From Heterobilharzia americana (Eukaryota > Platyhelminthes > Trematoda > Strigeidida > Schistosomatidae): a stretch of DNA of 64,000 nucleotides. A program made the translations under genes and the position numbers. Below, piece by piece: positions 1-11,689 of the stretch (position 1 is the first letter of the stretch; each line of letters starts with the position of its first letter). The stretch is taken from NCBI GenBank assembly GCA_944470555.2, contig OX104134.1:108866701-108930700 (forward strand). Direction: 5' to 3'. The notes under the pieces are model-generated. The model was not told the DNA's origin. It made no database searches and saw only the letters and a list, made by a program, of their open reading frames with translations.

Positions 1-607
1 ATATAAGTCAGCTACCTGGATTGAGTCGGTCTGAATAAGATGTGCCATTTTCATTCTGTACAACTTGTTACAGTTAGAATATACCTTGGTCACTGTGGTA
101 GAGTGCAATCTCATATTTGATTTGTTTACTTGATACAGCCAGTGTACAGTGATAAAGTATTATTTACTAGATGAATTCTCGAGCATAAATAATCATTTAT
201 AATGATATCGAGATGATCATACAACTTCTTGACTTAGTTTTTCGACAGCCCTACTTCTTTTCCTTCTTTGATTTCATGAGTGGTATATTTTACCTCGGAT
301 AAGTGTTAAATCGTTCCTGTTGCGTGTGTTAGGTGTTGAGTCAAAGAACGAGAATTCGGTGATAAACCCATTCCTCCGTCTCACTAAATCAGTATTCAGT
401 ATGTTCACTCTGCTCCACCCTATCGTGTGATTATGTTTTGTCACATGCATAACTATAGCTGAATTATTCTTTAGAATTTTTATCTTAGTGCATTCGATCA
501 ATCTAGACTTAGTTGAGTATCAACATTCTGCTAACCTGACTGACAGCGTCCAGCTAGTTTGATCTATGTACGTGACCTTACAGTCTTTGCGATATATTTG
601 GTTAAAT
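1..607. other. AT-rich stretch, nothing recognised
   Basis: No open frame, repeat or RNA motif that I recognise precedes the first retroelement. Short open frames here show no domain motif. Confidence 0.5.
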
Positions 608-859
608 TAATTACCTCGCCTGGTTAACTAGTTCAATGGTTACCAGCCGGTCCTAAGCCAAGATGAAGAGGGAAAGTTGGGCATAGGACGACCAACACTA
701 CCGCGGAAAACCAATCAAATCGCTAGAGAAACTTCAAAGCACAGACGAAATATAAAAAATAAAAACAAACTTATTACTCGCAGGAATCGGAGACAAAATG
801 ACACCGGTTGCTGAAAGCCTTCAAGAAGCCAGTCGGCCGATGTGTCCTCGCTTCTCTCG

Positions 860-3800
860 ATGAAAGTAAAAGTAAGGATGGGGCGCATGCAATATTCGCA
901 CCACGCATGAAACTAGCAAGGCTGCCCAAATCCCAAAAGAAATGAGAAGATATGGTTTAGGAGTGCTAGGAATCTGAGAAAGCAGATGGAATGGAAGTCA
1001 ACTCTCAAAACTGTCAACTGGAGAGGAGTCAATAATCCACTCCGATATTATCACCCAGACGACAACCACAAGTACACTGAGTTTTCGAGTGTCTATCATA
1101 ATGTCCCCAACAGCATCGAAGACCCTCATGCAGTGGGAATCAATCTCCTCCTGAAGGATCAGGATCATGACAGCGAGATTCAACTCAAAAGGAAGGAAGG
1201 AAGGAAGGAAGGTCACAATCATACCATGCTATGCTGCACACCTACAAATATTACAGACGAAGGGAAGAAGGAGGAATTCTACACACAACTGCAATCAGTA
1301 ATAGACAAGACCCCACCCCAGTTGGCGACATCAAAATTCATTCTAATATCTGGGGTGACATGAACACCAAACTGGGAGCAGATAACACAGAAAGAGAACC
1401 AATCATGGGTCGAGAGGCAGTCAGTGAAATGATGCATGAGAATGGAGAACTGTTTGTAGATTTCTGCGCATTCAACGATTCGGTGATTGGAGTCAGGCAG
1501 CGTGTACAAACACAAGGATATTCACAAGATAGCGATATGGATTTCACCAGACATCAGGACACACTAAAAGTCGGATCGACTCTTCATCTCAATGTGAAGA
1601 AAGTGGAGATACAGCCAGCCTACTGGACACAAGATCAGATGAAGAAGGAGAGCAGATGTAGATTCACACACACCACTCACTATCTAGTGCGAGAAATCTA
1701 CCTTCAAAATCAAGTTGAAAGCCTTCACAGAAGTTGGTGATGATAGACCACAGCTCAAGTTCAACACTGAGAACAAGAACTGAACTGAAGGACGAAACTG
1801 CAAAGGACATCTTCACGTCAGCCATCAAGACAAAATGGGAGATATCGAGGAACATCCCTGAAGAAACCTGTGTAGAAGAACACTGGAACTCCTTGAAAGA
1901 GATGTGGAAGGAAATCTGCATAACTGTACTAGGAAGGAAGAGGAAACATGACAAGGAATGGATTTCGACGGACAGATGGAGCTGATGGAGCAGAGAGAGG
2001 AAGATGGTGGAGCAGAAGATGAACCAGTGCAAAGATGCACAACGTAAAGAGGAACTGAGTGCAACCTATAAAACACTGCACTGGACAAAGAAGTGAAGAA
2101 GAGTGTTCGGAAAGACAAAAGACACTTCTACAACACATTGTTAAGTGAAGCAGAACAGACTGCTTGCAGGTAGGAGAGACTTGACAACATTATATGAAAT
2201 AACCAGGTTACTATCTGAGAGGGAAGAGATGAACACAAATGAAAGCAAAAAAGATAGTGAAGGAAACTTAGTTAAGACCAAAGAGGAGACACAAAGGAAA
2301 CGATGGGCTGACCACTTCAAGAAGCTCTTCAATCGACCACCACCACCTGCAATTCGTCCAGAAATACCACCAGTCGCCCAGCCACGGAACTATCAGTGAA
2401 CACAAGCCCTCCGACGAAAGCAGAAGTGGAGTCCTAAACGCCATGAAGTTGCTGAAATCCTGGAAAGCAGCGGGACTAGATGAAATTCCTCCAGAAGCAC
2501 TGAGAACAGACGCAGAGACAACAGCGGACATTCTTGCACCACAGTCGCAGAAGGTTTTCAAGGAAGGAAGGAAAGTACCTTCAGATTGGAAGAAGAGCTA
2601 CCTTGTCAAACCTTCAAAGGAGGGTTACCCAAGTCTTTGTAAGAACTGGCACGGAATAATGCTGCTGTCCACCCGAAGCAAGCAAAATATTTAACCGCAC
2701 CGTCTTTGAGAGACTAAAGGATGCTCCAGATTCAAAATTACGGTCGGAAAAACCGGCTGACTGACTTCAAGAATAGCAAATCATGTGCAGATCAAATTCC
2801 AACGCTACACTACGCATCATCATTGAACAGAGTATAAAATGGCAGTCAACTCTCTGCCTCGACTCCATCGACTTTGATTAGGCTTTCAACAGCGTCGACC
2901 AAGAAGTAATTTGACAGCTGATTCAACACTACGGAGTGTCACAAATTTTTATCAACCTCATTCAACAGCTGTATGAGGACGCCACATGCAAAGTAATTCA
3001 TAGTGGGAAGCTCAGTGATGCCTTTGAAGTGAAGACAGGAGTAAGACAAGGCTGTCTACTATCACCCATGATATTCCTGATTGTGGATCATGCAACAAAC
3101 ATTGAGGAGCGAGAAAATGGGCATATGTTAGCTGGACCGATAAAAATAGCCTAGAAGAAGATTTGGATTTCGCTGATGATGATTTATGTCTAATGTCTCG
3201 TTCCACAAACTCGAAGATCTGCAGACGAAAACTAATGAGTTGACAGAAGAGGCGGCGACACCGGGACTTCAAGTGAACGTAGAGAGGATGGAGGTGATGA
3301 AGATACCAAACCAACAACAGCATCAACAACAAGCACCAATCACCATGAATTGGAGTAACCTAAAGGAAGTTGTCTCTCTCATCAACTAAGGAGGCAGCAT
3401 TGTTTTAACTACTGGTGGCACAGATGAGGATGTCAAAACCAGGGTCGGAAAAGCAAGACAGGCTTTCACTGATGGAAATTAGTGTGGAGATCTACTGCAC
3501 TCAGCATAAAGCGTAAACAAGATCCGGATTTTCAACACTAATGTCAAGTCAGTGCTGCTATATGGTTTAGAAACTTGGCACCTCACGAAAAGCATTTCCA
3601 ACAAACTACAGACATTCACCAACAGTTTTCGCCTACACTGGCTCAATACTGAAGATCAGATGACCAGAATAATAAGAATAAGCAACAAGGAACTCAGGAA
3701 ACGAACCAACCAAGGACCTATCAGCCAACAAATATGCAGAAGAAAGTGGAGATGGATTGTATTGGGCATGCAGAGAAGAAATTGTGGGGATATCACGCGC

Positions 3801-4000
3801 CAGACCAGACTCTCGAATGGAATCCAAAGGGGAAACGACGAATTGGGCGTCCCAGCTGAGGGTGGCATGGAGGAGATCATGTGAGGAAGAAATGAAAGCT
3901 TGCGGGCAGTGGTGGAGAGAGGTTCAAAAGACTTCAGAGAACAGAGTAGAATGGAGGAGTGCTATTGAAGCCCTATGTTCTACTAGGAATCCAAGGGAAA

Positions 4001-4005
<5 letters not shown>
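860..4005 (+). pseudogene. RTE-A endonuclease/reverse transcriptase, multiply broken
   Basis: The remains of a single polyprotein run in order. An APE-type endonuclease lies at ~860-1720 (the DMNTKLG stretch near 1360 corresponds to GDMNAKLG of the 41-kb copy). A charged linker lies at ~1740-2330. The RT begins at ~2440 (WKAAGLDEIPPEALR), continues through VRQGCLLSP (~3030), and has a decayed catalytic box near 3165 (FADD read as FADDD in a shifted frame). The C-terminal region with RKKWRW-like residues ends at ~4000. Many frameshifts and stops split it into at least ten short frames, so it cannot give a working protein. The final codons run directly into the (TAA)n tail. Confidence 0.85.

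Positions 4006-4041
<36 letters not shown>
4002..4041 (+). repeat. (TAA)n tail of RTE-A copy 1
   Basis: About 13 uninterrupted TAA units directly follow the last codons of the element. Simple trinucleotide tails are usual for RTE-type elements. Confidence 0.9.
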
Positions 4042-4042
<1 letters not shown>

Positions 4043-4204
4043 TACCTGATATAACTGGGTTAAAGGAAGCCAATAAAGTTTGCCTCTGCCTGAATTTGTA
4101 GGTTTGGATTCTACCCTTATCTCAGCCTCACGGTGAAGCTTACAGTTTCTGATGTCCCTTCCTTATATAGCAACATTGAATTTCTTCTTACATATGTTAC
4201 AATC

Positions 4205-4680
4205 ACCACATTAAGTCACCACATTTCTTTTTTCATTAACCTTTGAAAATTTCCGAATATATTTAGGAGGACAGTTGTTATGAAGTAAAGCTTCGCTTAT
4301 ACATTTCATTTCTTTATTTAAATTTCCTGACTTATTAGTTAGACTTCTAGCTCGTTTAGCTAAATATATGACTACACCTACCTTTACTGATTTACAGTTA
4401 GATGACATCAAGTCAAGATATTTATTGGAATGCGACAGTTTACTGAAAACATTTTTTGTCTAAACACTGTCTTATCTTCAGTACATTTTGTAATCCGATA
4501 TATTTAGTTTTACTTGTTTATCTTCTAACTCGAAAGTAAATTGTATTCCATATGCCATTGAGTTCGTTTGTGTGTTGAAGCTGTGGATGTGTTCGGCTTT
4601 GAACATAGTTAATGTATCATCAAAATATTTTCACTACACTTTCGAGATAGGATTGGATTTTCGTATTATTCTTTATACGT
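4205..4680 (-). pseudogene. Penelope-like element RT fragment
   Basis: On the minus strand a decayed frame starts near 4650 with KYFDDTLTMFK, matching the catalytic box of Penelope-like reverse transcriptases (usually YVDDTF). It continues with IQFTFELEDKQVKLN, the position where the family reads 'ipFLDv', and then (4411-4211) with YLAKRARSLTNKSGNLNKEM, the region before the C terminus. Stops and frameshifts separate the pieces. The GIY-YIG endonuclease domain that follows in complete elements is not seen here. Penelope-like elements, such as Cercyon, are known in schistosomes. Family assignment is from motif recognition and is moderately certain. Confidence 0.6.
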
Positions 4681-4699
4681 CCTAAATTTGACTATTCAC

Positions 4700-6365
4700 A
4701 ACTTTGTCATCAATAGGGTTAGTGATACAGAGCCAGCAGCTTATATAAGTGTGGACTCCTGAACAATAACCCTAGATTTTCTTTACCATTGAAGGCCGGT
4801 CGATCCCCCAAAAGCAGAAAGAAGCGGCAAAATGATAAGTCTTATTATCAAGTCGAAACGTGTAAATAAGTAACGGTGTTTACATGCTTTCAGTAGCCTT
4901 GATATTTTCTACATTTTTCTAGAAATACAGCCAATTTGAAGCTCCCATGTATGGTCACATGGCTTTCCTTCAGTGTTCGGCGTGCCGTGACTGGTTGTGA
5001 AAGTTTTTAATGAGAAGGTAATGATTCACTCCATAACATTTAGTAATGCTGAAAATGAGACAGGCTCAAGTTACGAAAAACTATTGTTCTAAACTCAGCA
5101 GGGATTAGAGGACATTGCCAACGACTGAAGATCATAAGTGTAGCCCTCAAAATTTCGTCCAAAGCAGGCTAAAAGTAAGTAAGGCGTAAGTGGTTCCTAC
5201 AAATAATGATGGGGAAGATTAAAAATGCTCCCATTTAGGCTTTCTGCGACCACTTAATTAAAGATATTGCGAGTGACTTTAAAGGCCACCCTAGAAACTG
5301 CTGAAATGACTAATCAGGCTTCGGTATTTCTCCTGGGAAAGTACTTTTCTATATTCTAAAGGAATATAATTAGCTATCTCATCAGTTGCTACAGTGGTCT
5401 TTAAAGTCACCCAATATTTCCTGACAAATGCTTTGATGTGTGAGCGCTATGGCAATGATCTTGAGTCATACAGCTCGTAGTAATAAATGTTATGTTGGAG
5501 TAAAAAAGCAATTGAGAATGAAAAGACGTCATTCTTTGTCAGTAAAAGTGGCAGGGAAAAATGAATAAACACTCGGGCTCATCAGTCCATCACTCCGTTT
5601 GAGCTAAAACCATGAGGAAGCCGTAGTGAGATGTACCAATGTTTGGTAATTTTATGACCACGTTTTCTAGATTTGTATTGTTCAGCTAAGTCCAAGAAAT
5701 GAGAGGAAATTACTAACCACATTTCACTGTATATGACGTGGGAAAGATTTTTTGTTGATCCTTTTATTTAACTTTTCCTGTATTCTAGGCTTTCTCATCC
5801 TTTTTAATAATGCCTGTGAATTATATCTCGAGCCAAAATAGGGCTGTGAAATTAAACTTTTATTGATTACCAAACTGGTATATTTTTATTTACTGCACTG
5901 TGAGTAAAATTTATCGTTTGAATGCGAATGATACTACTTGACTGCTGCGACTCGAACTAGGTGAAGAGCTCGAAATGCGAGCGCATTGTTTGGAAGTTAA
6001 ATGCTAAGATACGTAAGTGTCAGATTATCATAATGAACTAAGCTGTTCTGTGTCACATATCCTATACTTACTATTAAGCTGGTTCGAACTGCCCTGCATC
6101 TACCGAAGTTTGAACAGATAGTTCGTGTTATTAACTCTCAAATAGTAGGTGTATTTTGGTGCCTAGTGCAAGAACATGTACATGTTTGCTAAAAACGTAA
6201 GCTTTTCTTCTTTGAGAAAAATACACTTAGCATTCAAATAAGTGACTGAAAATGTATTTAAGGTTATGTGTCAAAGGCTGTAAGTAACAAATTGTTACAT
6301 AAAACGTCGCATAACCGAAAAATCTCAAAAGGATATTCTTCTTATATAACAATTTGCATTTCAAA
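4700..6365. other. AT-rich stretch, nothing recognised
   Basis: No coding, RNA or repeat signal that I can support. Stops are frequent in all six frames. Confidence 0.5.
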
Positions 6366-6375
6366 ATCGTTTTCA

Positions 6376-6470
6376 TCACAGACTGACACCAGCTAGAGAA
6401 CCACTGTAAACCTGGAATGGCTATTTCGTCCCAGTTTAAGACTCTTTATCTGTGAGCGCATATAACTTCT
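6376..6470 (-). repeat. Short dispersed repeat with decayed hammerhead-ribozyme core
   Basis: On the minus strand the segment reads GTCTTAAACTGGGACGAAAT, which fits hammerhead stem II plus the GAAA box (GAAA at ~6424-6427). It is followed by CCAGG and TGGTTCTCTAGCTG, the same order as in the repeats at 11.5 and 11.8 kb. The upstream CUGAUGA box is not preserved, so ribozyme activity is not expected. Confidence 0.5.
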
Positions 6471-6479
6471 TGAAGGACT

Positions 6480-7590
6480 GAATCATCAAATCTCATATGG
6501 AGTTAGAGTCCACTGCTGCATATTTTCCTTCCTTTGTATATTTCTTACACAGAGGGATAGTCATCGAAAGTTTTGGGCAAGTAACTGTTTTCATGTTGAC
6601 TACAGGTGCCGTAATTTTGATTTCGACAATGTCCACAAAACGACTAGTCGTCAGTCTCTTTTCTAAATTCTACCCACAGGAGACAAGATCTCTGCTCAAT
6701 ATACTTTTAGTAGTTCGGCACCTGACTGCGGTTACCTACATAAGACATGAAAATTCATAATTTAAAGTGATTAATTTTAAATGAAAACAGTGCTGGCATC
6801 TGATATGCTGTCATGTAAGCTAAGTGCGGTGTGGTTTGCTTTTCTGATCAATATTTCATTCTATTAATATGCAAAATTAGTAGTTTTGAGCATAACTTCA
6901 GTTCCATTTTTAATTTGCTCAAATTTTTCTACTACCAAGTGAGGTTTCCTGATACGAGAATGTCAACTTGTCTGGCTGCATTACACTGGACAAATCAGTA
7001 GCTGGCTTAAATGTGTTGGTTGACCTGATGTAGACGTTTAATGTTTTGCGACCGTGTGAATCGCGCAGAAAACATGCTCCTCAGGTATAAAGTGGATTGG
7101 TCATGTAAAGGACTTCATTAACCGAAAAGTGAGTATTGGAGAAAGTATCAGAAATAGAAAGTGCCGGTAATCTTAGAGAGTATCAGTATTCCTATGAACT
7201 TCACTGTACCAGAAATAGTTTCCATGTTAGGTAAAATAAGTGATTTTGTATCCAGAAGATAGAACGACGTGCAAACAGTTGTTCCTCAACAGTAAATTGC
7301 AACATATTATATGAGGCATTAGAAAAAGGTTGGTGAACGCAGGAATACCATAAAATAAGTTTTACTAAATATGAATAAATCATCCACATTCTGACCAGTT
7401 ATAACAACAAGTTATGGTCTCTTGTGGTATGGATAAAGATACTTTCTGGGAACCGAATACTCTGTGAAGTTTGATAACTTGAAGTGATACACTTTTGTAC
7501 CACGTTCTACGTTGATCCGTCCAATTTCTACGCACGCCTTCTTATGAGTGATAATAACAGATAAAAGATCTTATCCTGATACCTCTGAAT
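6480..7590. other. AT-rich stretch, nothing recognised
   Basis: An open frame of 87 codons at 6497-6760 (+) has no domain motif, splice pattern or compositional signal that I can defend as a gene. Confidence 0.4.
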
Positions 7591-7599
7591 CATTTAAGT

Positions 7600-7800
7600 T
7601 TGTGGCACTACGATAATTCGCTTGGTTATGGCTAGCAGAGGAATTCAGGACGCGTGTTTCGTCCTCTTTGGGACTTATCAATTGAATGTACCTGCACCTC
7701 GGTGAGTGGTGTTGTTTCCACTGAAACTTGAACCTCGTACCCATCGCTTCAAACGTCAAGGAGTTATTCCCTGGGCCACTGAGGTCGAATAATTCAATCC
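7600..7800 (-). mobile_element. tRNA-headed SINE with hammerhead relic (Sm-alpha-like)
   Basis: On the minus strand the head carries a pol III A-box-like TGGCCCAGGG and, 43 nt further on, a B-box-like GGTTCAAGTTTC; this spacing is typical of tRNA-derived promoters. The body then holds a hammerhead-type ribozyme segment (separate entry) and ends in GCTAGCCATAACC. Schistosome Sm-alpha repeats are known to combine a pol III head with a hammerhead ribozyme; assignment here is from recognition of that arrangement. The element depends on other elements for copying and codes for no protein. Confidence 0.72.
7645..7684 (-). ncRNA. Hammerhead ribozyme relic in SINE
   Basis: Minus strand: TTGATAA (7681-7675) stands in place of CUGAUGA, followed by stem II GTCC...GGAC (7674-7671 with 7664-7661), GAAAC (7660-7656) and the cleavage triplet GTC (7651-7649). 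Stem II and GAAA are intact, but two conserved core bases are changed (C3 to U and G8 to A), so self-cleavage is unlikely. Confidence 0.72.
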
Positions 7801-7804
7801 AGTA

Positions 7805-8818
7805 AAACAACGGAGAATTACAAGAGTATCAACAAATAGTAATAATTTTTGGTACTTTATTACTAACAGGAGCACTTGAAAAGGCATTGCAAACAATGAC
7901 AGTGTATCAAAACCTTGAAAAAATATAATGAACGGCAGTAAAGATGTATTACTTAGGGGTTCAGGTAAAGGATCAAGTGTTGTTATTTCCGATCACAACG
8001 ACAATACTATTGCATTATGAAGTATCCTATCTGATGATAGTAAATTCCTTAAATCTTCGACAATAGATTAACATTACTGAAGACGATGAAGGTCAAATTC
8101 CAATTTTTTTAAGATAAAGAAAAACTCCATAATTACTTCGAATTTGTTTGAATATCAGTCATGCCACATTTATTTGGTTTGTCAAACTGTATATAAGAAT
8201 ACGAAATGTACTTTGATAGGCGGCTTTTCAACACTTCAGCTGTGGAGTTCGACTCAAACCTCAAGTTCTAAGTGTATCAATAGTGCCTTTATTCAGCTAG
8301 CCTGAGGTTGATATTCTCGAGCTGTCGTCTGATTTGATAGTGCGTGATGGATGGGTTGCCACTTATTTCCACATCTATGTGTATATACAAATCCACATGT
8401 TCCTGTGAAGCTAACTATTCTGGACTTTGTAAGTGGACCCTCTGAAAACGCGTCACTGGACATTGCCCTGTTTGGTCTATCAATCGTTGGCGAAGAAAAA
8501 CAACTTTATCCATATATGAACACTTAATGGAATAATGTCACTAAGCTTCTCGAGATTCATCCTATAAATTAATTTACATAGTTAAATTAAACTACTCAAA
8601 AGGTCTACCTTTCCACCACTTATGCATAGCTCAAGCACTAACTATACATGAACAAAAGCCGAACCTATGCATTCAAAAGCATTTTGTGAAGCCCGTTTCT
8701 CTATCTTGGCCTTAACAGTTGATTTTAGAAAATGAGAGATAAATCAGCCGAGAAAATATCCTTTTTAGACGATATCATTTTCTAAAGCTATACAACCACA
8801 CTTATACATATCACAAGC
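7805..8818. other. AT-rich stretch, nothing recognised
   Basis: Nothing that I can name. It ends exactly where the Gypsy-type LTR begins. Confidence 0.45.
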
Positions 8819-9065
8819 TCGAGCTCTGAAATCTGACTCCAAATTTTATATACGTGTCCAGATACACTATCGCCTATTTATAATTCCCGACACTGCTGAT
8901 CCACCTGCGTCAGACAGCGTAAATATCAGGAGTTAACGCGAAGTATATATCAGGATGTTGTATTAGTCAACGAGCGAGCAAAACGTCTTTTTCAGTACAA
9001 CTAAACAAAAATGTTCAATGAGTTGTTACATACATCAACACAATACAGTGAAATGAAATGCTACA
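8819..9065 (-). repeat. 3' LTR of Gypsy copy 1
   Basis: About 247 bp starting (minus strand) TGTAGCATTT, preceded by a purine-rich tract ctggggaggga that would serve as the polypurine primer. A TATA-like TTATAAATAG lies near 8870. The boundaries are inferred from the shared edge with the 28.3-kb copy and from the purine tract. Confidence 0.6.
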
Positions 9066-9477
9066 TAAGTCCCTCCCCAGAATACAGATATAAGAGGGAA
9101 TATCTGTGTTCGATATAAAATATTGAGAAAGGTAAATTCATTTTGAAGATATTAAAATCATAGAAGGAATGTTAAGCATATCTATTATCAGGATGAAAAC
9201 TGATTGGAAGAGTGTTTACATAAAAATGAAGTGTATGACATTCGAAACACTAAAATAACTTTACCAAAGTAATAATATATCCGGAGATAAAAAAAAATTA
9301 ACAACCAAAATCGTATTACCTGGAACATTGTTAAGAAATAAGAGATTCGGAAGTCCGTGGTGCCCGGAAGAAAAAATTTCTGTTTTGTGTATGCGGTAAA
9401 GTCTGACAAAATCGTGTGGTCATGTTCCCAACTAGGTAATGAGCGAAACCGATAATAATGTTACTAGGGAATTGGTT

Positions 9478-10226
9478 TTATGAAATGTAAATTGTCTGAA
9501 AGTAACGTCGTGGCCGACGGACTCTTCTTCCGGATCTCGTGATTCCGCTACCGTCGATACTATCGGGTGATTCAGATGCCGTTGTTTCTGTTTTGATGGT
9601 GGTTTTCGGTGTTTCCGGTTGCTTCACTGAGGGTTCAGACTTGGTATTCATGACATCTGGTTCCATAAACGCTGGTTTGATTCCATAAATGCTGACCATT
9701 TCTCGTCTACCCAAGCGTTCGACCGTGACAACTTTGTCTGATTTACTAATTACCTTGAAAGGTCCTTCATACGGGGGCTGTAAGGGTTTTCGTACGCCGT
9801 CGTGCCGGACGAAAACGTGAGTGCAGTTTGAGATGCACTGAGGTACGTAAACTTGGTTGTCTCAGTATCGTGGGGACTGAGGTCGAAGTGTGCTCATATG
9901 TCGCCGTAGTTGTTGTACATAGTTAGTCAAGTACGGTGGGACGTCTGTTGTCGGGTTAAAATACTCTCTTGGCAATCTTAAAGTAGTTCCATAAACTAAC
10001 TCAACAGTACAGCAGCCAATGTCCTGCTTGACACTCGAACGTATACCAAGGAGTACTAGTGGTAATTTGTCACTCCATTTGTCATCAGTCTTTACTGCCA
10101 TCAGTGCTGCTTGTAGTTGTCGATGGAACCTTTCGACAATACCATTGGATGCAGGATGGTACGCAGTAGTTCTTATGCGCTTGATCAAGAGAAGTTCAGT
10201 TAGCTGTTGAAATAGACTACTCTCGA
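9478..10226 (-). pseudogene. Gypsy integrase C-terminal part, broken
   Basis: On the minus strand the frame 10188-9862 opens with RIRTTAYHPASNGIVERFHR, which includes the third catalytic acidic residue (Glu) of a retroviral-type integrase. It runs to TLRPQSPRY, where the 27.5-kb copy reads CGA (Arg) and this copy reads TGA. The same frame continues past this stop to ~9480 and includes MGRREMVSIYGIKPAF and a basic tail RSGRRVRRPRR. The first two catalytic Asp residues lie beyond the truncation. One nonsense change plus truncation makes it non-functional. Confidence 0.85.
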
Positions 10227-10229
10227 GTG

Positions 10230-11465
10230 GAGAGTGGTTGTGTAATAATCATTTGGACAATGGAAATAATGAGAAAAGCAAGTAGTTTGACAGGTTGAAA
10301 ATTGTTGGTCTATGTGAAATGAGAAGACTGAGTGTCCACTTGGTAGATATAAAGAAGGTAAAGAAAGAAGCAGAGGTCATAATGAAAGTGATACTAGTAA
10401 ACTAAGTAATTATAAGGAAATTGAAGAGAAATGGTGAAAGTGTTAAGATCATGGTAAGATAAGAGACTGAATATACTTCTTCTGTACTCAGAGATCAGGC
10501 TAGAATTAGTGAATTGCCAGTGTTTCTGCTGCACACAACTGTTGAAAGCATATCTCTTTTGAAATATTCCTTTTGACTCTGTAAATGACACTGAAGGGGG
10601 ACTCAGGTACAGCTACATGTCCAGAGTAGACCAAATGTTCAGGAGTTGAAATGTCAGTTGATTAACATTCTCCCCTCGACAACTATGCAGGATAGTGCCC
10701 AAAGATAAATTTAGAAGGTGCGCGCTTTGTGCGGCCTATACAACTAGCTCCACAAGGGAAGTAAATTTGTAGACATTCATTGAAGTATCCCAAACGGACA
10801 GTTTGTTCTTAACACACTCTGCAACCAATTGCTGACGAGAGAAGCTGGTCTGTAGCTTCGCAGTGAAGAATGTCTTCTTCAGAGATTTGGAAAGCTGATT
10901 CTTTGGGATTTCTGCTTCCGTATCACCCCTGAAATAAATGTTCATAAATAAAGTCTTCTTTCGAACTCACAATACTTTCTCCATGTTTTCTGTTTTTAAT
11001 ATCAAGTTTTTCTCAATAAACCTGCATGAGTATTCATTCATTTTGGTTAGTTTGTCATTTTCATTTCAATTCACTTTGAGTACCTCAGTCTAATATTTAC
11101 CATTTTACACTTCTTTGATAACACTTGACCCTTATTTCACGACTTGAAATCAATGTCTTTTACTCAGCGACTCACTTTTTATTTCCTCCACTTGGACAAA
11201 TCCCACCGCCAATTTTAGCATGTGTATACTGACTGGGAAACATTCCAGTGCATTTATCTGGAATTTTACCAATGTTAAATGTGACAGCTTGATAATGAAG
11301 TCATTGAAAGGAAATGTTTCTTCACTGATAAAAATCTTATTCTTCTTATTCATAGATAGATATGTTTCCACACTGTTTACACGCATACACTAGTGATACA
11401 TACCACTTTTTATGTACGTGTTAACATCAGACTTAAAAACATTAGCATTTCAGGGGGATATTCAT
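10230..11465. other. AT-rich stretch, nothing recognised
   Basis: Several open frames of 65-78 codons occur (for example 11150-11386, minus), but none shows a domain, signal or splice pattern that I can support. Confidence 0.4.
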
Positions 11466-11469
11466 TATA

Positions 11470-11640
11470 AACTGGTAGCAGTTAGAGAACCAATGAAAAC
11501 CTAGGTACCCTGGATAGCAGTTTCTTCCAAGTATGGGACTCCTCAGCAGTGGACATCCATGACCTCGCCATGGATCGAACCCAGGACCTTCAGATTCCAC
11601 AACCGGCACGTACCCACTAAACTACTGGGTCGGAACCCGA
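11470..11640 (-). mobile_element. tRNA-headed SINE with hammerhead-like core
   Basis: Minus strand: A-box-like TAGTTTAGTGG (11623-11613) and a perfect B box GGTTCGATCC (11581-11572), 43 nt apart from start to start, as in tRNA promoters. A hammerhead-type segment follows, then TTTTCATTGGTTCTCTAACTG. The + strand image looks like a tRNA gene reading backwards, but no cloverleaf closes, so it is a SINE head and not a tRNA gene. It pairs head-to-head with the next repeat. Confidence 0.75.
11510..11549 (-). ncRNA. Hammerhead ribozyme, best-preserved relic in the window
   Basis: Minus strand: CTGAGGA (11546-11540; only the variable U7 position differs from CUGAUGA), stem II GTCC / GGAA (11539-11536 with 11528-11525, closing pair G:A mismatched), GAAAC (11524-11520) and the cleavage triplet ATC (11515-11513) followed by CAGGG. 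Stem I can form between CTG upstream and CAG downstream. All conserved core bases appear present; the weakness is the stem II closing pair and a short stem III. Confidence 0.68.
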
Positions 11641-11689
11641 CGGTCTACTTTTCGCTACTTCCGTTAATTTACAGCAGAGCCCAACCATC

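Larger units (their letters stand above)
617..4041 (+). mobile_element. RTE-A copy 1: degenerate non-LTR retrotransposon
   Basis: This is a near full-length but decayed copy of the family best seen at 41.0-44.3 kb. It starts with the family 5' end (cctggttaactag, ~619) and ends in a (TAA)n tail. A 9-bp direct repeat, taattacct, occurs at 608-616 and 4039-4047 and is a likely target-site duplication, as expected of target-primed insertion. The two repeats partly overlap element bases, so the exact edges are ambiguous. Length of about 3.4 kb fits RTE-clade elements with one endonuclease-RT polyprotein. Divergence from the 41-kb copy is much greater than between the 30-kb and 41-kb copies, so this is an older insertion. 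Confidence 0.88.
8819..10226 (-). mobile_element. Gypsy-type element, 3' fragment (copy 1)
   Basis: This is an inverted, 5'-truncated copy of the element at 25.9-28.5 kb. It matches from the integrase core (edge at ~10226, where similarity stops abruptly) through the C-terminal tail of pol, the untranslated region and the whole 3' LTR. The outer end coincides base for base with that of the other copy (common end ...cagagctcga), supporting 8819 as the LTR edge. No 5' LTR, gag, protease or RT is attached. Confidence 0.85.

Noticed and set aside
6497..6760. 87-codon frame with a hydrophobic stretch
   Set aside because: No splice sites, homologous motif or codon pattern; expected by chance in AT-rich DNA.
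11570..11640. Possible tRNA gene (A and B boxes on minus strand)
   Set aside because: No cloverleaf closes and the sequence continues into a repeat body with a hammerhead-like core; it is a SINE head.
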